A DNA stretch of 8,617 bases from contig CAMZBE010000043.1 of NCBI GenBank assembly GCA_947304475.1, positions 1 through 8,617 on the forward strand, read 5' to 3'. The stretch is from an uncultured Clostridia bacterium (lineage in GTDB: Bacteria > Bacillota > Clostridia > Oscillospirales > CAG-272). Positions 6,063 through 8,617 of this stretch are shown here, piece by piece. Position 1 is the stretch's first letter. Each line of letters begins with the position of its first letter. The position numbers and the translations under genes are program-made. The notes under the pieces are model-generated. The model searched no databases. It was not told the DNA's origin and saw only the letters and a program-made list of their open reading frames with translations.

Positions 6063-6154
6063 AAATCAAAAAAGAAGGAACCCGCTCGCAGCAAGGGGTT
6101 CCCCGACGTGAGTTTACGAGCGTTGGGGGTTCCTGCAAACTGCGAGCGGGTTTC
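6063..6154 (-). terminator. Histidine operon terminator, with a repeat inserted in its loop
   Basis: A 13-bp perfect stem, AACCCGCTCGCAG/CTGCGAGCGGGTT (6079-6091 and 6140-6152), extends to 15 bp with one G-T wobble. On the minus strand it is followed by CCTTCTTTTTTG, the arrangement of an intrinsic terminator for hisIE transcripts. The loop is unusually long because a palindromic repeat (6094-6135) fills it. Confidence 0.7.
6094..6135. repeat. 42-nt palindromic repeat, copy 1
   Basis: It is 39/42 identical to copy 2 at 6250-6291, with three transitions. Each copy has GGGGTTCC near both ends and an inner 8-bp stem, CCCCGACG/CGTTGGGG (6101-6108 and 6121-6128), around a 12-base loop. GCAA lies on both flanks (6091-6094 and 6135-6138). 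Confidence 0.9.
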
Positions 6155-6249
6155 AACATCTATTGCATTTTACTGTGCGGGGTTTTCAAGCAGAGCAAAA
6201 AGCCTTAACGAATTAAAAATATTCCTTTTTGTTTTTCGGTCTGCGCTGT

Positions 6250-6291
6250 AGGGGTTCCCCGGCGTGAGCTTGCGAGCGTTGGGGGTTCCTG
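6250..6291. repeat. 42-nt palindromic repeat, copy 2
   Basis: Same orientation as copy 1. The differences (A to G, T to C, A to G) keep the inner stem, CCCCGGCG/CGTTGGGG (6257-6264 and 6277-6284), through G-T pairing. CTGTA lies at both ends (6246-6250 and 6289-6293). The copy begins 15 bases past the hisIE stop. Confidence 0.9.
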
Positions 6292-6306
6292 TATCCGCGC
6301 GTCGTC

Positions 6307-6954
6307 TTAAACCATTTTTTCTTGCTTTACTTTATGATCGATGATGTGGCGGGACGCCAGTTCCTTGTGCACGTCGTCCACCGTGATCCCCATCTGCACC
6401 ATCAGTACCATCGCGTGATAGGCGAGATCGGCGAGTTCGTAGATCGTCTCGGCTTTGTCGTTCGCCTTGCCGGCGATGATGACCTCGGTCGACTCCTCGC
6501 CGACCTTCTTTAAGATCTTGTCGATCCCCTTCTGGAAGAGGTAGGTGGTATAGGAGCCCTCGGGCAGTTTCGCCTTACGGTCCAGAAGCAGGTCGTAGAG
6601 CCCGCGCAGGGTGAACTCGGAGAGTTCGTCGCTCTGGAAGACCGGGGCGGTGAAGCAGGACTCGCTGCCGGTATGGCAGGCGGGACCGTCCTTTTCGACC
6701 TTGACGAGCAGGGCGTCGCGGTCACAGTCGGCGGTGATACTGACCACGTGCTGATAGTTCCCGCTGGTCTCCCCTTTCAGCCAGAGTTCGTTCCGCGACC
6801 GACTGAAGAAGCAGGTCAGCCCGCGCTCCATCGTGATCTTCAGGCTTTCGCGGTTCATGTAGGCGAGCGTCAGCACCTTGCCGGTGATCGCGTCCGCGAC
6901 GATCGCGGGGATCAGTCCCTTTTCGTCAAATTTGAGTTCGGAAATTTCAAGCAT
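6307..6954 (-). CDS. hisIE: Bifunctional phosphoribosyl-AMP cyclohydrolase / phosphoribosyl-ATP pyrophosphatase
   Basis: This cytosolic enzyme does steps two and three of histidine synthesis: it removes pyrophosphate from PR-ATP (HisE domain), then opens the purine ring of PR-AMP (HisI domain). It is 215 residues, the usual size of the fusion. The HisI domain (about 1-110) has WLKGETSGNYQHV (58-70), Asp76, Asp78 and Asp80 for magnesium, and Cys77, Cys93 and Cys100 for zinc in the ADCDRD and ACHTGSESC segments. The HisE domain (about 115-215) has VGEESTEVIIAGK (151-163) and ELADLAYH (173-180), the metal-binding MazG-like pattern. The start at 6954 has AAAGGAG 8 bases upstream, overlapping the hisF stop region. 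It is the last gene of the operon, 14 bases after hisF, with terminator structures downstream. Confidence 0.97.
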   Translation of the reverse strand: MLEISELKFDEKGLIPAIVADAITGKVLTLAYMNRESLKITMERGLTCFFSRSRNELWLKGETSGNYQHVVSITADCDRDALLVKVEKDGPACHTGSESCFTAPVFQSDELSEFTLRGLYDLLLDRKAKLPEGSYTTYLFQKGIDKILKKVGEESTEVIIAGKANDKAETIYELADLAYHAMVLMVQMGITVDDVHKELASRHIIDHKVKQEKMV

Positions 6955-6968
6955 GGCGTTTTCTCCTT

Positions 6969-7727
6969 TTACAGTCTTACGTTGATGCCGTTTTCTTTGA
7001 GCGTGCGCTTGAGGTCGGGGATCGTGACTTCCCCGAAGTGGAAGATCGAGGCGGCAAGTCCCGCGTCGATCTCGGGTAGCGTTTTGAACAGGTCGACGAA
7101 ATCGCCGATCCCCCCGGCGCCGCCAGAAGCGATGACCGGGACGCGCACCGCGTCAAGCACCCGTTCGAGCAGGGGCAGATCGAAGCCATGCTTCACCCCG
7201 TCGGTGTCGATCGAGTTGACCACGATCTCCCCGGCGCCGAGCGAGACGCCGCGCTTGATCCAGCCGATCGCTTCCATACCGGTATCCTCGCGCCCGCCCT
7301 TGGCGAAGACGCGGAACTCGTCCCCGACGCGCTTGACGTCGACCGAGAGCACGACGCACTGATCGCCGTAGCGGGTAGCCGCCTCGCGGATCAGTTCGGG
7401 ACGCTTGATCGCGCCGGAATTGACGCTGACCTTATCGGCGCCGCATTTCAGCACGCGGTCGAAATCGTCGACCGAATTGATCCCGCCGCCGACCGTCAGG
7501 GGGATGAAGATCTTGGACGCGACCTCGCGCAGGATGTCGGTGAAAAGTCGCCGTCCCTCGAACGACGCCGTGATGTCGTAGAAGACCAGTTCGTCGGCGC
7601 CGCTGTCGGAATAGTATTTCCCGAGTTCGACGGGCGAGGAAACGTCCGAGACGCCCTCAAAGTTCACGCCCTTAACCACGCGTCCGTTCCGGACGTCAAG
7701 ACAGGGGATAATCCTTTTCGTTATCAT
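6969..7727 (-). CDS. hisF: Imidazole glycerol phosphate synthase, cyclase subunit
   Basis: A (beta/alpha)8-barrel that takes ammonia from HisH and converts PRFAR to imidazole glycerol phosphate and AICAR, linking histidine and purine synthesis. It is 252 residues, the standard length. It begins MITKRIIPCLDV with catalytic Asp11; the second catalytic Asp130 is in LSVDVKR. Phosphate-binding segments are visible in VGGGI (79-83) and in the ASGGAGG stretch in the last third. The ATG at 7727 overlaps the hisA stop as ATGA, and GGGGTGG in the end of hisA serves as its ribosome site, so translation is probably coupled. All key residues that I can check are present. Confidence 0.98.
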   Translation of the reverse strand: MITKRIIPCLDVRNGRVVKGVNFEGVSDVSSPVELGKYYSDSGADELVFYDITASFEGRRLFTDILREVASKIFIPLTVGGGINSVDDFDRVLKCGADKVSVNSGAIKRPELIREAATRYGDQCVVLSVDVKRVGDEFRVFAKGGREDTGMEAIGWIKRGVSLGAGEIVVNSIDTDGVKHGFDLPLLERVLDAVRVPVIASGGAGGIGDFVDLFKTLPEIDAGLAASIFHFGEVTIPDLKRTLKENGINVRL

Positions 7728-8437
7728 TTTGCCACCCCGATCGCCTCTTTAAGGTCGATCGCTCCGTTGTAGTAGGCGCGTCCGATGATCGCGCCGTAGA
7801 GGTTCAGTTTGCGCAGGGCGATCACGTCGGAAAGATCCGAGACGCCGCCCGACGCCGTGACGGGAACGCCGTACTTTTCGGACAGTTCCCGGTAAAGATC
7901 ACGGTTGGTACCGCGCATCGCGCCGTCCTTCGAGATATCGGTCACGATGACGCACCCGACTTTAAGTTCGACCATGCGGCGCATGAAGTCGTCGAGTTTC
8001 ACCCCGCTCTTCTCGGTCCAGCCGCGAATGGCAATCTCGCCGTCCCTGACGTCCGCGCCCACGGCGATCCGCTTGCCGTACTCGCGCACGGCGGCTTCGA
8101 GGAACGCGGGATCGGTCACGGCGGCGGTCCCGAGGATCACCCGGTCAACACCGCAGGAGAAGTAGTATTCCGCCGTGTCGAGAGAGCGAACCCCGCCCCC
8201 GATCTCGCAAAAGAGGGGGGTTTTGGACGCGATGGCTTTGACAACCCCGGAATTGGGCGTCGTGCCATCCTTCGCGCCGTCGAGGTCAACGAGGTGGACG
8301 TGGGTAGCGCCGCAGGCGACGAAATCGCGCGCGACCGAGAGCGGATCGTCGCTGAAAACCGTCTTCCGGTTATAGTCTCCGCGGAGCAGGCGCACAGCCT
8401 TCCCCTCGGACAGGTCGATCGCGGGAAACAGGATCAT
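7724..8437 (-). CDS. hisA: ProFAR isomerase, phosphoribosylformimino-AICAR-phosphate isomerase
   Basis: A (beta/alpha)8-barrel enzyme that isomerises the aminoaldose ProFAR to the aminoketose PRFAR by an Amadori rearrangement, supplying the HisH/HisF synthase. It is 237 residues, normal for the family. It begins MILFPAIDLSEGKAVRL with catalytic Asp8; Asp129 lies in GADVRDGEIAIRGW, the usual place for the second catalytic acid. VDLDGAKDG (50-58), EIGGGVRS (78-85) and ASGGVSD carry substrate-phosphate contacts. PriA-type dual function is not suggested by position: it sits in a his operon beside hisF, and I see no reason to prefer it. The ATG at 8437 overlaps the hisH stop as ATGA, with GGGGGTGG just upstream. 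Confidence 0.98.
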   Translation of the reverse strand: MILFPAIDLSEGKAVRLLRGDYNRKTVFSDDPLSVARDFVACGATHVHLVDLDGAKDGTTPNSGVVKAIASKTPLFCEIGGGVRSLDTAEYYFSCGVDRVILGTAAVTDPAFLEAAVREYGKRIAVGADVRDGEIAIRGWTEKSGVKLDDFMRRMVELKVGCVIVTDISKDGAMRGTNRDLYRELSEKYGVPVTASGGVSDLSDVIALRKLNLYGAIIGRAYYNGAIDLKEAIGVAK

Positions 8438-8617
8438 TTCGCCACCCCCCCGGCAAACGCCGACAGGATCGCAAGCCCGACCTTCCCGCTCTTTTCGGGG
8501 TGGAACTGGCAGCCGAAGACGTTGTCACGGGCGACCACCGCCGTCACCGGGATCCCGTATTCCGCCGTGGCGGCAAGACTCTCCTCGCAGCCGACGGCGT
8601 GAAACGAGTGGACGAAG
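8434..8617 (-). CDS. hisH: Imidazole glycerol phosphate synthase, glutamine amidotransferase subunit (C-terminal part)
   Basis: The last 60 codons are present and the gene runs off the window. HisH hydrolyses glutamine and passes ammonia through the HisF barrel. The visible part starts FVHSFHAVGCEESL and contains VFGCQFHPEKSG, the class-I amidotransferase segment with the His and Glu of the catalytic triad; the nucleophilic Cys lies outside the window. It ends GGVAK followed by TGA, which overlaps the hisA start. The reading frame is open throughout the visible part. Confidence 0.96.
   Translation of the reverse strand, partial: FVHSFHAVGCEESLAATAEYGIPVTAVVARDNVFGCQFHPEKSGKVGLAILSAFAGGVAK

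Larger units (their letters stand above)
5920..6306. other. Gene-free intergenic region rich in secondary structure
   Basis: This stretch of 387 bases has no credible coding region. It lies between the convergent ends of the small membrane protein pair and the histidine operon. It holds an imperfect hairpin around CCTGTTTTCAGG (5951-5975), a nested hairpin (5989-6062), a long terminator-like stem (6077-6154) with one copy of a 42-nt repeat in its loop, an imperfect stem (6190-6244, with CAAAAAG/CTTTTTG), and a second copy of the repeat (6250-6291). Confidence 0.8.

Noticed and set aside
6094..6291. Possible CRISPR array
   Set aside because: Only two repeat copies 114 bases apart, palindromic and with flanking short duplications; no regular spacers and no cas genes.
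7188..7772. A 194-codon plus-strand frame opposite hisF
   Set aside because: HisF is certain from its catalytic residues; this is the antisense shadow.
1..8617. tRNA or rRNA genes
   Set aside because: I saw no cloverleaf with a TTC-containing arm or CCA end and no ribosomal RNA signature on either strand.

Overview
The window reads as a stretch of a GC-rich member of the Bacillota, probably an uncultured gut Clostridia lineage. This is inference from three things: promoters with textbook TTGACA-N17-TATAAT spacing, AAAGGAG-type ribosome binding sites, and a compact histidine operon with a fused hisIE. Base composition is uneven. Positions 1-169 are extremely AT-rich (about 24% GC by my count), 170 to about 1250 are intermediate, and the rest is clearly GC-rich.

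Left part (1-3209, all genes on the minus strand): a surface-polysaccharide region. It begins, in transcription order, with a strong promoter at 3058-3086 and a roughly 160-nt leader containing three hairpins or palindromes. Next is a polyprenyl-phosphate sugar phosphotransferase (1407-2891), which would start polysaccharide synthesis on the lipid carrier. Behind it lies only the first 20 codons of a probable family-4 glycosyltransferase (1320-1388), which breaks off. After the break come an intact family-2 glycosyltransferase (268-1197) and, coupled by an ATGA overlap, the first 34 codons of another family-2 glycosyltransferase. That head is fused in frame to a fragment of a YigZ/IMPACT-family protein that runs off the window edge. 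The locus therefore has two joints where a glycosyltransferase head is followed by unrelated DNA. Assembly chimerism and real recombination are both possible.

Middle part (3140-5919): a short-chain dehydrogenase/reductase with its own terminator, then a six-helix membrane protein with its own promoter and terminator. A divergent perfect promoter drives two tandem, paralogous small membrane proteins of the DUF4190-like kind.

Intergenic part (5920-6306): no gene, but dense secondary structure. It has a nested hairpin (5989-6062) and two 42-nt copies of a palindromic repeat. One copy sits exactly inside the loop of what otherwise would be a perfect terminator hairpin for the histidine operon.

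Right part (6307-8617, minus strand): the end of a histidine biosynthesis operon in the order hisH (partial)-hisA-hisF-hisIE, with ATGA overlaps at hisH/hisA and hisA/hisF. HisA isomerises ProFAR to PRFAR, HisH/HisF form imidazole-glycerol-phosphate synthase, and HisIE carries out the two steps before HisA.

I found no complete novel biological system. The observations most worth following up are the repeat inserted in the terminator, the structured leader before the polysaccharide gene, and the two broken glycosyltransferase joints.
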